A DNA stretch of 64,000 nucleotides from the NCBI GenBank assembly GCA_021775965.1, contig JAJFGV010000071.1, forward strand, positions 1-64,000. Reading direction: 5' to 3'. The notes below the pieces were generated by a model that worked only from the letters and a program-made list of their open reading frames with translations, had not been told where the DNA came from and ran no database searches. Numbering within the stretch: the stretch's first letter is position 1; every line of letters starts with the position of its first letter. Source of the DNA: Alphaproteobacteria bacterium. GTDB lineage: Bacteria; Pseudomonadota; Alphaproteobacteria; Micavibrionales; Micavibrionaceae. A program made the position numbers and the translations under genes. This document shows positions 56,570 through 64,000 of this stretch, in pieces.

Positions 56570-56869
56570 ATGAGTACATCTATGCGTACAATTGCGTTGA
56601 GTGGTCTGTTATCTATATTCCCCTTTGTCGCCAATGCAGACGAGCCCAAACCCGATCCGAACAATTCTGCACAAGAAGAGCTCTGCAAGATAATTATGAT
56701 ATCAAACACAGAGTCTTGTGGCCGCGACCCGCAAGGCGCTGAGATCGACCACTGGAAAAAGCCGGCAAAAAAAGAAGGGCCCGGCTACAAAGCCGGCGAG
56801 GACTTTAACTTATCCTTTTCTCCTGGTGGTGATAAAACTCTTATCGCGAAATCTACCCCCGCCCCTTAA
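56570..56869 (+). CDS. small exported protein, unknown, embedded in flagellar operon
   Basis: 99 residues. A signal peptide (RTIALSGLLSIFPFVANADE, cleavage likely after ANA, residue 23) is followed by a short, charged mature protein with two cysteines (ELCKII and ESCGRD, 13 apart) that could form a disulfide, and a lysine/glycine-rich tail. GAGAGGAG precedes the ATG. It is on the plus strand, between the minus-strand flhB and fliR genes, and its last four bases overlap fliR. It is not a known flagellar protein; its own promoter lies upstream. Confidence 0.65.
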   Translation: MSTSMRTIALSGLLSIFPFVANADEPKPDPNNSAQEELCKIIMISNTESCGRDPQGAEIDHWKKPAKKEGPGYKAGEDFNLSFSPGGDKTLIAKSTPAP

Positions 56870-57645
56870 GGCCCGCCAACGGTTAAGAAAAACACCATGC
56901 CGTCACGGAATTGGCCGAGCCAGTACAGCAGCCCGGCGGACAGCACAAAGGTAAACGTCACCAACGAGATTAAAATCTGCAGCGGCAGCGCCAGCAAAAA
57001 TACCTGCACCTGCGGCATAAGACGGGTCAAAACACCCATCCCGACATAGATCAGCAAAGTCACGACCACAAACGGTGCGGCAATTTTAAAACCGATGGAA
57101 AAGCTGGTCGAAACCGCCCGCGCCATTAGCTCCGCCATTGAGCCCGTATCTGGAAGCTCACCGATCGGAAAGAGCTGGTAACTCTCGAGCACACCTATAA
57201 TAAGGAGATGATGCAGATTGGTAGAAAAAAGAACTACCACCCCGGTGACCGATAAAAATGCCCCCATCAATGAGCCTTGTGACGCCAGTGACGGATTGAA
57301 AAGCTGCGCATTGGCCAGGCCCGATTGCAGTGAAATAATCATCCCGGCTGTATCCAGTGCCGTCATCAAAATCCGCGCGATGGTGCCAAAAAAGATACCA
57401 ATCAGAAACTCCATCCCGATAAGAGTAATCAAGGTAAGTGTACCGGGAATAGGACTCGGCATCAGCGGGATTAATAGCGGGAACAACGCCAGCGTCAAAG
57501 CCAAACCCATATGAAGACGTATGCGCGAAGGCACAAAGGAATCACCCAGCCCCGGCATAATCATCACCGCCGAGCCAATCCGCACAAATGTCAGGATGAA
57601 AGCAAAAACCCCGGAGACGATGAAAGCTTCGATAGCACTGGGCAT
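56866..57645 (-). CDS. fliR: flagellar export gate protein FliR
   Basis: 259 residues with six hydrophobic segments; a typical FliR opening (AFILTFVRIGSAVMIMPGLGDSFVPSRIRLHMGLALTLALFPLL) and TALDTAGMIISLQSGLANAQLFNPSLASQGSLMGAFLSVTGVVVLFSTNLHHLLIIGVLESYQLFPIG. It forms the export gate with FliP and FliQ. It comes nine bases after fliQ. Confidence 0.95.
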   Translation of the reverse strand: MPSAIEAFIVSGVFAFILTFVRIGSAVMIMPGLGDSFVPSRIRLHMGLALTLALFPLLIPLMPSPIPGTLTLITLIGMEFLIGIFFGTIARILMTALDTAGMIISLQSGLANAQLFNPSLASQGSLMGAFLSVTGVVVLFSTNLHHLLIIGVLESYQLFPIGELPDTGSMAELMARAVSTSFSIGFKIAAPFVVVTLLIYVGMGVLTRLMPQVQVFLLALPLQILISLVTFTFVLSAGLLYWLGQFRDGMVFFLTVGGP

Positions 57646-57654
57646 GGCCGCCCC

Positions 57655-57921
57655 CTACCCCAGCCCGATCATACGATCAGCCAGCGATTCCATAAAGACA
57701 ACCAAGCGGGTCATCATGAAAGGCAGGAAGAAAAACAGTGCCAGAAAAATGGCAAGGATTTTGGGAACGAAGACCAGCGTGATTTCCTGAACCTGCGTAA
57801 GGGCTTGAACAAGCGCAATGGAAACACCAACCACCAACCCTATCAATAACACAGGCGCCGCAATCTCAATGGAGATCAGCAAAGCCTGTCTGGCGGTTTC
57901 AATAACTTCGGTATCGTTCAT
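57655..57921 (-). CDS. fliQ: flagellar export gate protein FliQ
   Basis: 88 residues, the standard length. Two membrane helices with the family motif APVLLIGLVVGVSIALVQALTQVQEITLVFVPKILAIF. It belongs to the FliP5-FliQ4-FliR export gate. Between fliE and fliR on the same strand with small gaps. Confidence 0.95.
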   Translation of the reverse strand: MNDTEVIETARQALLISIEIAAPVLLIGLVVGVSIALVQALTQVQEITLVFVPKILAIFLALFFFLPFMMTRLVVFMESLADRMIGLG

Positions 57922-57961
57922 ATTAAGAATAGTCTGACGGAAAACGGGTGACTGTCAACTA

Positions 57962-58279
57962 TTATACGGGCATCCGCATAATTTCCTGATAAGCGCCGAT
58001 GAGCCTGTCACGAACAGCTACAACTGTTTGCAGCGTTAATTCAGCGGCCGTAACAGCAGCAACCACTTCGGTGATATCCGCTTCACCGGTGACGGCCTTG
58101 GCACTCATGGCCTCGCCGCCTCTTAAGGTATCAATGGAATCGCGCGCTGATTTCTTAAGGAAATCTGAAAAGGAAACACCATCATCATCGCCACCGGATA
58201 CGCCTTTGCTCCCCATACCCAGGGTCTTACCATAGGCATTGGCCGCAACATTTGGGTCTATGATTTTATCTATTGGCAT
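57962..58279 (-). CDS. fliE: flagellar hook-basal body protein FliE
   Basis: 105 residues. The C-terminal half with TEVVAAVTAAELTLQTVVAVRDRLIGAYQEIMRMPV is diagnostic for FliE, which joins the MS ring to the rod. The N-terminal half is Gly/Ser/Asp-rich and flexible. It comes 33 bp after flgC. Confidence 0.93.
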   Translation of the reverse strand: MPIDKIIDPNVAANAYGKTLGMGSKGVSGGDDDGVSFSDFLKKSARDSIDTLRGGEAMSAKAVTGEADITEVVAAVTAAELTLQTVVAVRDRLIGAYQEIMRMPV

Positions 58280-58312
58280 ATCTTACTCCTCCGCTCATTC
58301 TACTCTTATTAT

Positions 58313-58732
58313 TTAGTTCCGCAACATATCGATGGTCCGCAGGATCATTGAGCGTGATTGTTCAATCATCCCCAAATTGGCTTCATAGCTTCGTTGGGCC
58401 TCGCGCACATCCATAACCTCGATCATCATGTTCACATTGGGCATCTTTACATAGCCATTCTCATCAGCGCCCGGATGATCCGGCATATATTTGGTCGGGA
58501 ACGGCGCTTTTTTGTCCTTCGTAATATCATCCACTTCAACCAGATTGACCCCCAGCTGGCGGTCCATCTCGTTTTTAAAGGTGATGATCTGACGCGCATA
58601 CGGGTCTTCGTCCGGCGTGCCGGCCGCCGTACTGGCATTGGCAACGTTCTCGGTAATGACCCTGATCCGCTCGCCCTGAGCACGCATGCCCATGGCGGAG
58701 ATTTGCATTGCATTAAGAAGTTCTGAACCCAT
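58313..58732 (-). CDS. flgC: flagellar basal-body rod protein FlgC
   Basis: 139 residues. The N-terminal rod motif is AMQISAMGMRAQGERIRVITENVANASTA (the ANxxT-like motif region) and the C-terminal is PNVNMMIEVMDVREAQRSYEANLGMIEQSRSMILRTIDMLR. It is a proximal rod subunit. Between flgB and fliE on the same strand. Confidence 0.95.
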   Translation of the reverse strand: MGSELLNAMQISAMGMRAQGERIRVITENVANASTAAGTPDEDPYARQIITFKNEMDRQLGVNLVEVDDITKDKKAPFPTKYMPDHPGADENGYVKMPNVNMMIEVMDVREAQRSYEANLGMIEQSRSMILRTIDMLRN

Positions 58733-58749
58733 AATTTATTCCTCCTGCC

Positions 58750-59163
58750 CTATCTGGCACCGATGGCCGTACGAATCAGCCCGACATTTTTCTGGTAAAG
58801 ACTGGTCATCAGGTTGTAATCCGCGACTGTCTGGTTTGATTTGATCAATTGTTCTTCCATAATCACCGCATTGCCCACCGGAGCGACCTCATAGGTTTCC
58901 TTTTGCTTGCGTGATTTTGTCCCCGGAATTTCATTCGGCGGCGGCATATGATTGGCTCTGGTCGTATCCAGTGAAACCGAATGTGATCCTTGCTTGGTAA
59001 CGCCCTGAAGAACCTTACCAAAATCAACCGGCGTAAGGTCCTGCGGTCGATATTTCGGCGTATCTGAATTGGATATATTTTGCGAAATAATGCGCTGGCG
59101 CTGGTTCAAAAAGTCCATTTTTGCACCAATTGCTTTAAAAAGAGCTATATTTTCTGTAGTCAT
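58750..59163 (-). CDS. flgB: flagellar basal-body rod protein FlgB
   Basis: 137 residues. The opening NIALFKAIGAKMDFLNQRQRIISQNISNSDTPKYRPQDL matches FlgB, and the C-terminal VADYNLMTSLYQKNVGLIRTAIGAR is the rod-protein end. It is first in the minus-strand flgB-flgC-fliE-fliQ-fliR-flhB order and divergent from the plus-strand genes at 59214 (50-bp gap). Confidence 0.95.
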   Translation of the reverse strand: MTTENIALFKAIGAKMDFLNQRQRIISQNISNSDTPKYRPQDLTPVDFGKVLQGVTKQGSHSVSLDTTRANHMPPPNEIPGTKSRKQKETYEVAPVGNAVIMEEQLIKSNQTVADYNLMTSLYQKNVGLIRTAIGAR

Positions 59164-59213
59164 TGTATGAAACCTTGTTTTTTACTCCACCTGATTAAAC
59201 AATTGCAGGAAGC

Positions 59214-59597
59214 GTGCCAGTGGTCGATAAATACGATAATGACAGTGAAAACGACGGCAATACCGTCTTAAGTCGTTCAAATACAAGAACAATCCCCAAA
59301 CGCCAGACCGCTGTCGCCATTCAGGAATCGGGCAACAGGCCGGATATTCCCCGCATTACAGCCGCAGGACGGGGAAAAATTGCCGAGAAGATTCTGCAAC
59401 TGGCTTTTGACAATGGAATCAAGGTCCGCGAAGACGGCGAATTGGCGGAAATGCTGACTCAGTTTGAGATTGATTCCCCTATTCCCAGTGAAGCTTTTAT
59501 GGCTGTGGCGGAAGTTTTGTCTTATGTTTACCGTGCCAATGGAGCCCCAAATCCTTTTGATACTGTGTTCAAAAGTGATATTGATGAAATAGAGTAA
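59214..59597 (+). CDS. FlhB C-terminal-domain paralogue (FlhX type)
   Basis: 127 residues with a GTG start at 59214 (AGGA upstream). After a polar N-terminus of 45 residues, the part RGKIAEKILQLAFDNGIKVREDGELAEMLTQFEIDSPIPSEAFMAVAEVLSYVYRANG lines up with the end of FlhB in this window (AKGIDDLALRIREVAKENDVELFENKPLARALYDVVDVDQIIP). It has no membrane helix and no NPTH cleavage site, so it mimics only the cleaved C-terminal domain. Such proteins (FlhX, YlqH-like) can replace that domain in other bacteria. The next genes are a small acidic protein, fliO and fliP. Confidence 0.85.
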   Translation: MPVVDKYDNDSENDGNTVLSRSNTRTIPKRQTAVAIQESGNRPDIPRITAAGRGKIAEKILQLAFDNGIKVREDGELAEMLTQFEIDSPIPSEAFMAVAEVLSYVYRANGAPNPFDTVFKSDIDEIE

Positions 59598-59612
59598 AAA
59601 AGGGAATTTTAT

Positions 59613-59891
59613 ATGAGCGATGAAGATTCAGCCCAGGAATATGAAGAGCGCTTTCAGGAATTAACAGGTTTCGTAGAAGACGCCCTTACCAAAGTAAAAG
59701 GTGACGAAATGCCGGACCTTTCTAATCTTGATGAGCGCGTTTCCGGACTATGTAGTGATATCGAATCCGCCGATGATGAAACCACTGCACGCGTCCAGCC
59801 GATGATGGCCGAGATGATCGGCAAGCTGGATGAACTGGCGCTGGCTCTCACTGAATACCAAGCCAAAATCCAGAGCGATCTGGAAAGCTAA
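59613..59891 (+). CDS. small acidic helical protein in the flagellar operon
   Basis: 92 residues, strongly acidic (many Asp and Glu), all-helical, starting MSDEDSAQEYEERFQELTGFVEDALTK and ending LALALTEYQAKIQSDLES. No cysteine, no signal. AGGG lies before the ATG. It sits between the FlhB paralogue and fliO with tiny gaps, so it is part of that operon. The size and helicity resemble flagellar export chaperones (FlgN, FliT), but I see no sequence match; unknown. Confidence 0.65.
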   Translation: MSDEDSAQEYEERFQELTGFVEDALTKVKGDEMPDLSNLDERVSGLCSDIESADDETTARVQPMMAEMIGKLDELALALTEYQAKIQSDLES

Positions 59892-59893
59892 AC

Positions 59894-60202
59894 ATGGAAT
59901 CCGAACTCCCCCAAATCATCCGCCTTGTGCTTGCTCTCGCTTTTGTGCTGGCGCTGATGGGCGGATTGGCATTGCTTCTGAAACGGTTCGGCTTATCCAC
60001 AGGAATGGCGAGCTCTTCGGGGGAGAAGCGCCTCAAGGTGGTTGAAGCCTTGCCGCTCGATGCACGGCACAGAGCAATCCTTTTGCAGCGTGATGACAAA
60101 CAACATCTTGTCATTTTAGGACCGAATAGCGAGACTGTTGTCGAAAACGATATCAAACCAAAAAAGAATAATGAAAAAACAGAAAACAAAAACCGCGCGT
60201 AA
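59894..60202 (+). CDS. fliO: flagellar biosynthesis protein FliO
   Basis: 102 residues. One membrane helix (about residues 8-30) followed by a cytoplasmic part with KRLKVVEALPLDARHRAILLQRDDKQHLVILGPNSETVVE, the FliO pattern. FliO helps FliP assemble. The tail is Lys/Asn-rich, probably a translated overlap: the last 32 bases overlap the start of fliP in another frame. Confidence 0.88.
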   Translation: MESELPQIIRLVLALAFVLALMGGLALLLKRFGLSTGMASSSGEKRLKVVEALPLDARHRAILLQRDDKQHLVILGPNSETVVENDIKPKKNNEKTENKNRA

Positions 60203-60995
60203 AGATGCTCGTAGGAGCCTTACCAAAGCCTGTATAGCCTTGAGCCTCAGTGCTTTTGTAACGCTGTGCATTCTGGCCGGCCATGAGGCGCTCGCACAGA
60301 ATATCTCGATTGATCTTGGCAGTGAAGGCGATGGAACGGTTTCTGGCCGCGTAATCCAGCTGGTGGCGCTGCTCACTATTTTATCGCTGGCGCCAAGCAT
60401 CCTGATCATGATGACTAGCTTCACGCGGATCATTGTCGTGCTTTCTTTCTTACGAACCGCGATCGGTATTCAGCAAACACCACCCAATACGGTGATGATA
60501 TCGCTGGCGTTGTTCCTCACCTTTTTCATTATGGCGCCAACTTTTACGGCTGCCTATGAAACCGCGATTGTACCGCTGATCGCCGAAGAGATTGACGAGA
60601 TCGAAGCCTTTGAAAAAGGCGTCGCACCGTTCCGGACGTTTATGCTCAAACATGTGCGTGAGCAGGATCTCGAGCTGTTTGCCAATTACAGTCAGGAAGG
60701 TCCGTTTGAAAGCGTCACTGATATCCCACTGCAGGTGATTATTCCGGCGTTCATGATTACCGAGCTGCGCCGCGCGTTCGAGATTGGCTTTATGTTGTTC
60801 CTGCCGTTCCTGGTTATCGACCTCGTCACCGCGTCAATTTTGATGTCGATGGGGATGATGATGCTGCCGCCGGTGACAATTTCTCTGCCGTTCAAAATCA
60901 TCTTTTTCGTGCTGGTCGATGGCTGGTATCTAATCGCCGGATCGCTGATTCAGGGCTTTGATGTTGTGCCGCCGGTGGCCGGAACCGGGCCGTAA
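60171..60995 (+). CDS. fliP: flagellar export gate protein FliP
   Basis: 274 residues from the ATG at 60171; an upstream TTG gives 11 more residues with no support. A basic signal peptide (to about residue 43) is followed by four membrane helices with the FliP motifs IQLVALLTILSLAPSILIMMTSFTRIIVVLSFLRTAIGIQQTPPNTVMISLALFLTFFIM and PLQVIIPAFMITELRRAFEIGFMLFLPFLVIDLV. It forms the core of the export gate. Its start overlaps fliO by 32 bases. Confidence 0.96.
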   Translation: MKKQKTKTARKDARRSLTKACIALSLSAFVTLCILAGHEALAQNISIDLGSEGDGTVSGRVIQLVALLTILSLAPSILIMMTSFTRIIVVLSFLRTAIGIQQTPPNTVMISLALFLTFFIMAPTFTAAYETAIVPLIAEEIDEIEAFEKGVAPFRTFMLKHVREQDLELFANYSQEGPFESVTDIPLQVIIPAFMITELRRAFEIGFMLFLPFLVIDLVTASILMSMGMMMLPPVTISLPFKIIFFVLVDGWYLIAGSLIQGFDVVPPVAGTGP

Positions 60996-61129
60996 CGCGC
61001 AGGGCCTATGTGGGCCCACATTGCCGTTTTTCGGGCCTACATTTTGGGTCCACTTTTCCATCATATACAGGTAAGTAGCCCCGAAATGTGGCCCCACTTA
61101 CGCAATGGGTAGAGTCAGGGATATTTCTT
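60996..61129 (-). ncRNA. candidate structured small RNA downstream of fliP, read on the minus strand
   Basis: A gene-free stretch with a perfect palindrome ATGTGGGCCCACAT (61008-61021) and a near-complementary pair of 23-base arms, starting GGGCCTACATTTTGG (61033-61055) and AAGTAGCCCCGAAATG (61073-61095), with a 17-base loop. On the minus strand it lies immediately downstream of a perfect-consensus promoter (61136-61164), so a transcript from about 61129 would fold into these hairpins. There is no U-tract terminator that I can see. On the plus strand the same hairpins could end the fliP message. The RNA gene is inferred from promoter plus folding, not from homology. Confidence 0.3.
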
Positions 61130-61135
61130 ACCGAC

Positions 61136-61164
61136 ATTATAGGAAATATATCCTATTTTGTCAA
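61136..61164 (-). promoter_or_regulatory. perfect-consensus promoter with spacer dyad, minus strand
   Basis: Read on the minus strand: TTGACA (61164-61159), 17-bp spacer, TATAAT (61141-61136). The spacer carries TAGGA-N6-TCCTA, extended to ATAGGA/TCCTAT over 61139-61156. 27 of the 29 positions equal the hemF promoter at 34331. It drives no ORF; downstream on this strand lies the hairpin region up to fliP. Confidence 0.65.
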
Positions 61165-61226
61165 GGGCTTTGGGGCCTACTTCTTTATGATTGCCTTTTG
61201 TGATCAGGCTATGGCATAAGCGAAAT

Positions 61227-61616
61227 ATGATTTTAGGATTTTTCTGGCCAGAGATTGAAGACAAGAAGGAAGCAGAGTCTGTTGCCTACCGATCAATTGC
61301 TGCAGCAGGAATAATAATATTATTTCATGCCCTGGGAATTCTTACACTCTTTTTAAACAATACAGGCTACATATTTTCTGATATCGGACAAGAGCCTATC
61401 TGGCGCTATATAATCATACATCTTGGATATATTTCAGGACTTGGGTGTGCGGCAGGTTTTGTCATGCACAGTAAAAGTCTTTTGGGTGCTTCTGCTATAT
61501 TAATTTTATCCCTGTACGCAGCCTTAGGTGGACCCTATCTATTAACTTTACCAGCAGTAATATTTACTATTGCCGGCGTGAGAGGCGCTATTCAGTATCA
61601 CAAACTTGAGGATTAA
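61227..61616 (+). CDS. small polytopic membrane protein, unknown
   Basis: 129 residues from the ATG at 61227; the frame extends 12 codons to a TTG. A short charged N-terminus (FFWPEIEDKKEAESVAYRS) is followed by four hydrophobic segments (about residues 22-43, 58-78, 83-103, 105-120). No family recognised; the codon use and A+T content differ from the flagellar genes. The ribosome site is weak. It lies between the structured region and a repeat element. Confidence 0.5.
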   Translation: MILGFFWPEIEDKKEAESVAYRSIAAAGIIILFHALGILTLFLNNTGYIFSDIGQEPIWRYIIIHLGYISGLGCAAGFVMHSKSLLGASAILILSLYAALGGPYLLTLPAVIFTIAGVRGAIQYHKLED

Positions 61617-61619
61617 GAT

Positions 61620-61694
61620 CCTTCGACTTCGTGCCTTCGGCACTCCGCTCAGGATGACAGTTTTCTAAGGAGCAGAGCGCCTAAGAAAACTGTC
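61620..61694. repeat. intergenic element with GGATGAC and a 15-bp hairpin
   Basis: It opens with CCTTCGACTTCGTGCCTTCGG and GCACTCCGCTCAGGATGACA, an arrangement seen widely between alphaproteobacterial genes, and continues into an inverted repeat GACAGTTTTCTAAGG (61656-61670) / CCTAAGAAAACTGTC (61680-61694) with one mismatch and a nine-base loop. The right arm includes the stop codon of the minus-strand gene at 61693, so it can end that transcript. It resembles the elements at 502 and 16632 only in the GGATGAC part. Confidence 0.55.
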
Positions 61695-64000
61695 AATTCG
61701 ACGGGGTTTGTGAGTCTTTATAAGCATTCAGGAAACCCTCAAACATATCGACTTCGGAGACGATGCTCAGCAGCGTTTGGCGGTCGACGAGGGCGGCGTT
61801 TTGGCGTGGGCGCGTTACAACATCAAACATCCACGACTTGTCGGTTTGCGCCATCGGGTCAGCATATTTTTCGCGCATATTGGCCAGCGCAATTCTATCA
61901 CTGGCCAGGTTCAACGAAATCGCGCGGTGGAGAATGAAGGTTGCGTCTTCATCTTTTAATGGCCGCGTCAGGGAAATATCGCGGTCGAGAATGACATCCC
62001 CCAACGCCTCAGCGGCATCATCCCAATACGCCGCTTTCCATGCAATATCGGCGCGCAGACGGTTCACATCGGGAGTCAGTTTCATGCCGTTTAAAATCGC
62101 CAGCGCCTGGTCCGGTTTTTTGTCTTGCGAAAACGCGCGCGCGCGCAGCAGTGATATTTCGTTATAGCGCGCCCCATTGGCTATCTCTTCGGGCAATGTG
62201 CGCAGGATCGCCGTGGCTTTATCGAGCGCCGGCATCGCATGATCAGGCTGCGCCGCCAACAAACGGATAGCCGCCAAACGCACAGCAACACGGGCGGCAT
62301 GATCGCCCTCAAGACGGTGCTCAATCTGGTGCTTTAACAAATCTCCGGCGCGATCAAGAAGATCAGCCTGCACCAAGCGCTCGGCAAGATTTTCAACAAC
62401 CTTGTCGCCCTTTGGCCCGGCGGGCGTTAATTCGCTGAACTGCTCGTAAAGCGCGACCGCATCGAGCGGCGAAACATCTTCAAGGTGCGGGCCTATATAA
62501 AGGTCGGTAAAGGCGGCGGTCATTTCTTCGGTGATGCGTTTTCCCAGACGCGTACCGGCGGAAAATCCTGTCGCCTCGCGCATAATATTCAGACCTTTGA
62601 TATAGTCTCTGGCATCGAAATAGGTGCGCCCCAGCCAGTAAGAGATGCTGGCCTCAAGTTGATCGCCGCGCCAGGCGTAGCGTAACCTTTCAAGATTATC
62701 GATGGCGCGTTCGAGGGTGATGTCTTCCTCTTGTCTCTGTAGACGCGTGAGCGCAAGACCGGCCTTGGCGCGGTAAAGATCATCCTCACCTTTTGACAAC
62801 GCCTTCCAGAGTTTTTTGGTTTCATCGGTATTGCCGGCCTGACGGGCCGCCTCGCCTTTAAGATATTGCAGCGCTGCCTTGAACGGTGGCGCCAGTTTGT
62901 CTTCATCCTCTTCCACCAACGCCAAAAGATCTTCGCCAATATCGATATTGCCGGCGCGCAAAGAAACTTCCGCCAGCATCAGTGCCAAACGCGAACGTAC
63001 AGCTTCGGGGTAATCGTAAAGCGGCTCGATATCGGCGGGCATCACCTCATAGGCCTGTTGCCAATCCGCCAGATCAGCCAGCGCATAAGCGCGCCAGTAA
63101 TTGACCTCTTCAAACGGCTTGAGAGATTTGATTGAAAGATCTTCGAATGCCTCTTCGCTGTTCCAGCTCAGCGCATGCGCTACGCCGCGCAGTGCGAGGA
63201 ACTCGGGATTGGATTCAAGCTCGGGCAATTCTTCGCGGGCAAAACTGACAAAGCCAAGCGCTTCGGCGGCGCGACCATTTGATAAATACATCCGCGCCAA
63301 TGTGATTAAGTTTTCAACTTTTTCACCCTCGGTCGTTTCGTTCATATCGGCCAGAAGAATATTTTCGTTCTGGTCCATAACGTCAACGCCGCCCATCTGC
63401 CATTCGGAAAAGCTGTAGATACGCGGGGCGGGTTTTTTCCTTTTCGCAGGGTCCTGGCCATCGGGCGCTTTTCTATCCCGGGCCTGGGCCATCATCTGTT
63501 CCGACATCAGTGCCAGACCACCAGGGCGAGAGATCTCAACACCATCACCGGTGACCCTGACCTCGAGGTCATCAACTTTGGGACGGATAACCAGACCGAT
63601 ATGTGAGGGCAGCGTTTCAAAATCAACAAATTCGCGCCCGGGCCCGCCGAAATCTTTTGAGCTGCCCGTTGTCACAAGGATCAGCGTGTCACCGGAAATC
63701 TCATCGACAAATTCAATGACTTCTGCCGCCTCTTCAAACGGCCAGATGAGCGTGCCGCCACGCACAGCGTCGCGGCGTTCAAATTCACGGATGGGATCCA
63801 CCGGATGTTTTTTCTTGTCATCGGCGGACACCACGACGCGCCAGAGCAAGCCGCCGCCCTGCCCACGCGCATGATGGCCTTCCGGTATTTTGGTGGCATA
63901 CGCCTTATTGTCATCCTTGAGCTTTTTTTCCTTAAAGGGTGGGAAGATTTCAGGATTTGGCCCGTTAATCTGAGGCTTGAGGTAAAATGCATCCTTGTCC
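61693..64000 (-). CDS. large helical-repeat (TPR-like) protein, N-terminus beyond window
   Basis: The frame is open from the window edge (first full codon at 63999) to the TGA at 61693, about 768 residues; the start is outside. The N-terminal part visible here (about 200 residues) contains a beta-rich segment with LLWRVVVSADDKKKHPVDPIREFERRDAVRGGTLIWPFEEAAEVIEFVDEISGDTLILVTTGSSKDFG, like AMIN or secretin-type domains. From about residue 230 it is all helical with repeat-like motifs (GRAAEALGFVSFAREELPEL, NTDETKKLWKALSKGEDDLYRAKAGLALTRLQ), so it is TPR-like. Position next to the flagellar genes suggests an envelope or motility role; not proven. Confidence 0.7.
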   Translation of the reverse strand, partial: DKDAFYLKPQINGPNPEIFPPFKEKKLKDDNKAYATKIPEGHHARGQGGGLLWRVVVSADDKKKHPVDPIREFERRDAVRGGTLIWPFEEAAEVIEFVDEISGDTLILVTTGSSKDFGGPGREFVDFETLPSHIGLVIRPKVDDLEVRVTGDGVEISRPGGLALMSEQMMAQARDRKAPDGQDPAKRKKPAPRIYSFSEWQMGGVDVMDQNENILLADMNETTEGEKVENLITLARMYLSNGRAAEALGFVSFAREELPELESNPEFLALRGVAHALSWNSEEAFEDLSIKSLKPFEEVNYWRAYALADLADWQQAYEVMPADIEPLYDYPEAVRSRLALMLAEVSLRAGNIDIGEDLLALVEEDEDKLAPPFKAALQYLKGEAARQAGNTDETKKLWKALSKGEDDLYRAKAGLALTRLQRQEEDITLERAIDNLERLRYAWRGDQLEASISYWLGRTYFDARDYIKGLNIMREATGFSAGTRLGKRITEEMTAAFTDLYIGPHLEDVSPLDAVALYEQFSELTPAGPKGDKVVENLAERLVQADLLDRAGDLLKHQIEHRLEGDHAARVAVRLAAIRLLAAQPDHAMPALDKATAILRTLPEEIANGARYNEISLLRARAFSQDKKPDQALAILNGMKLTPDVNRLRADIAWKAAYWDDAAEALGDVILDRDISLTRPLKDEDATFILHRAISLNLASDRIALANMREKYADPMAQTDKSWMFDVVTRPRQNAALVDRQTLLSIVSEVDMFEGFLNAYKDSQTPSN

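Noticed and set aside
1-64000. CRISPR array, insertion sequence, prophage or integron
   Set aside because: No regularly spaced direct repeats, transposase, integrase or phage structural gene was seen on either strand.

Overview
The window looks like a chromosomal segment of a free-living, flagellated, aerobic alphaproteobacterium. The evidence is a CckA-type hybrid kinase, a TrcR/DUF1013 regulator, DUF1192 and DUF465 small proteins, an NDUFAF5-type methyltransferase, a mitochondrial-type cytochrome bc1 operon (petABC), palindromes of the TTAA-N7-TTAA type bound by CtrA, and a GAAC-N7-GAAC LexA box upstream of recA. Several short, A+T-richer lineage-specific genes sit between the conserved ones. 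I cannot fix the order from sequence alone; a Micavibrio-like or Rhodospirillales-like lineage would fit. I see no insertion sequence, prophage, CRISPR array or rRNA operon.

Layout. 1-5.4 kb (minus): a DUF502 fragment at the edge, tRNA-Lys, coaD, gyrA, a DUF2059 exported protein, ssb and a small membrane protein. 5.4-14 kb: uvrA, two unknown membrane proteins, a six-helix membrane protein, tRNA-Leu, exoD-dsbB, a hidden 41-residue ORF, several unknown small proteins and an HNH nuclease with a structured leader. 14-25.6 kb: an esterase, an LpxR-like lipid A deacylase, an orphan XRE regulator, a HerA-like ATPase, nitrilase-grxC, a UbiH-type hydroxylase, comF, and a tightly overlapped trio (large methyltransferase, NDUFAF5-like methyltransferase, gloB) that ends in a 142-bp imperfect palindrome. 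25.7-37.2 kb: guaC, DUF1192/trcR with a CtrA-type box and a nested-hairpin leader, an ALDH7-type dehydrogenase, petABC, trmL, hemF behind a perfect-consensus promoter, and the CCA-adding enzyme. 37.2-46.7 kb: a moxR-DUF58-DUF4159-CARF-like membrane-protein operon of the Bat type, then a hybrid histidine kinase and a LuxR-type response regulator. 46.8-55.3 kb: a soluble lytic transglycosylase, dapA, smpB, corA, recA and cckA. 55.3-64 kb: a flagellar export and basal-body cluster (flhB, fliR, fliQ, fliE, flgC, flgB on minus; an FlhB-C-terminal-domain paralogue, a small acidic protein, fliO and fliP on plus), a structured intergenic region with its own consensus promoter, and a large repeat-type protein running off the edge.

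The most unusual signals are non-coding. Two TTGACA-N17-TATAAT promoters 27 kb apart (hemF, and a minus-strand promoter at 61136-61164) match at 27 of 29 positions, including a dyad inside the spacer, so a common operator is likely; the second one points into a hairpin-rich gene-free stretch that may be an RNA gene. The leaders of trcR and of the HNH gene fold into nested or competing hairpins. The 142-bp palindrome after gloB and three dissimilar GTCATCC/GGATGAC-bounded intergenic elements also stand out. Among proteins, the 869-residue methyltransferase with a C-terminal half that looks like degenerate Nudix folds is the least conventional.
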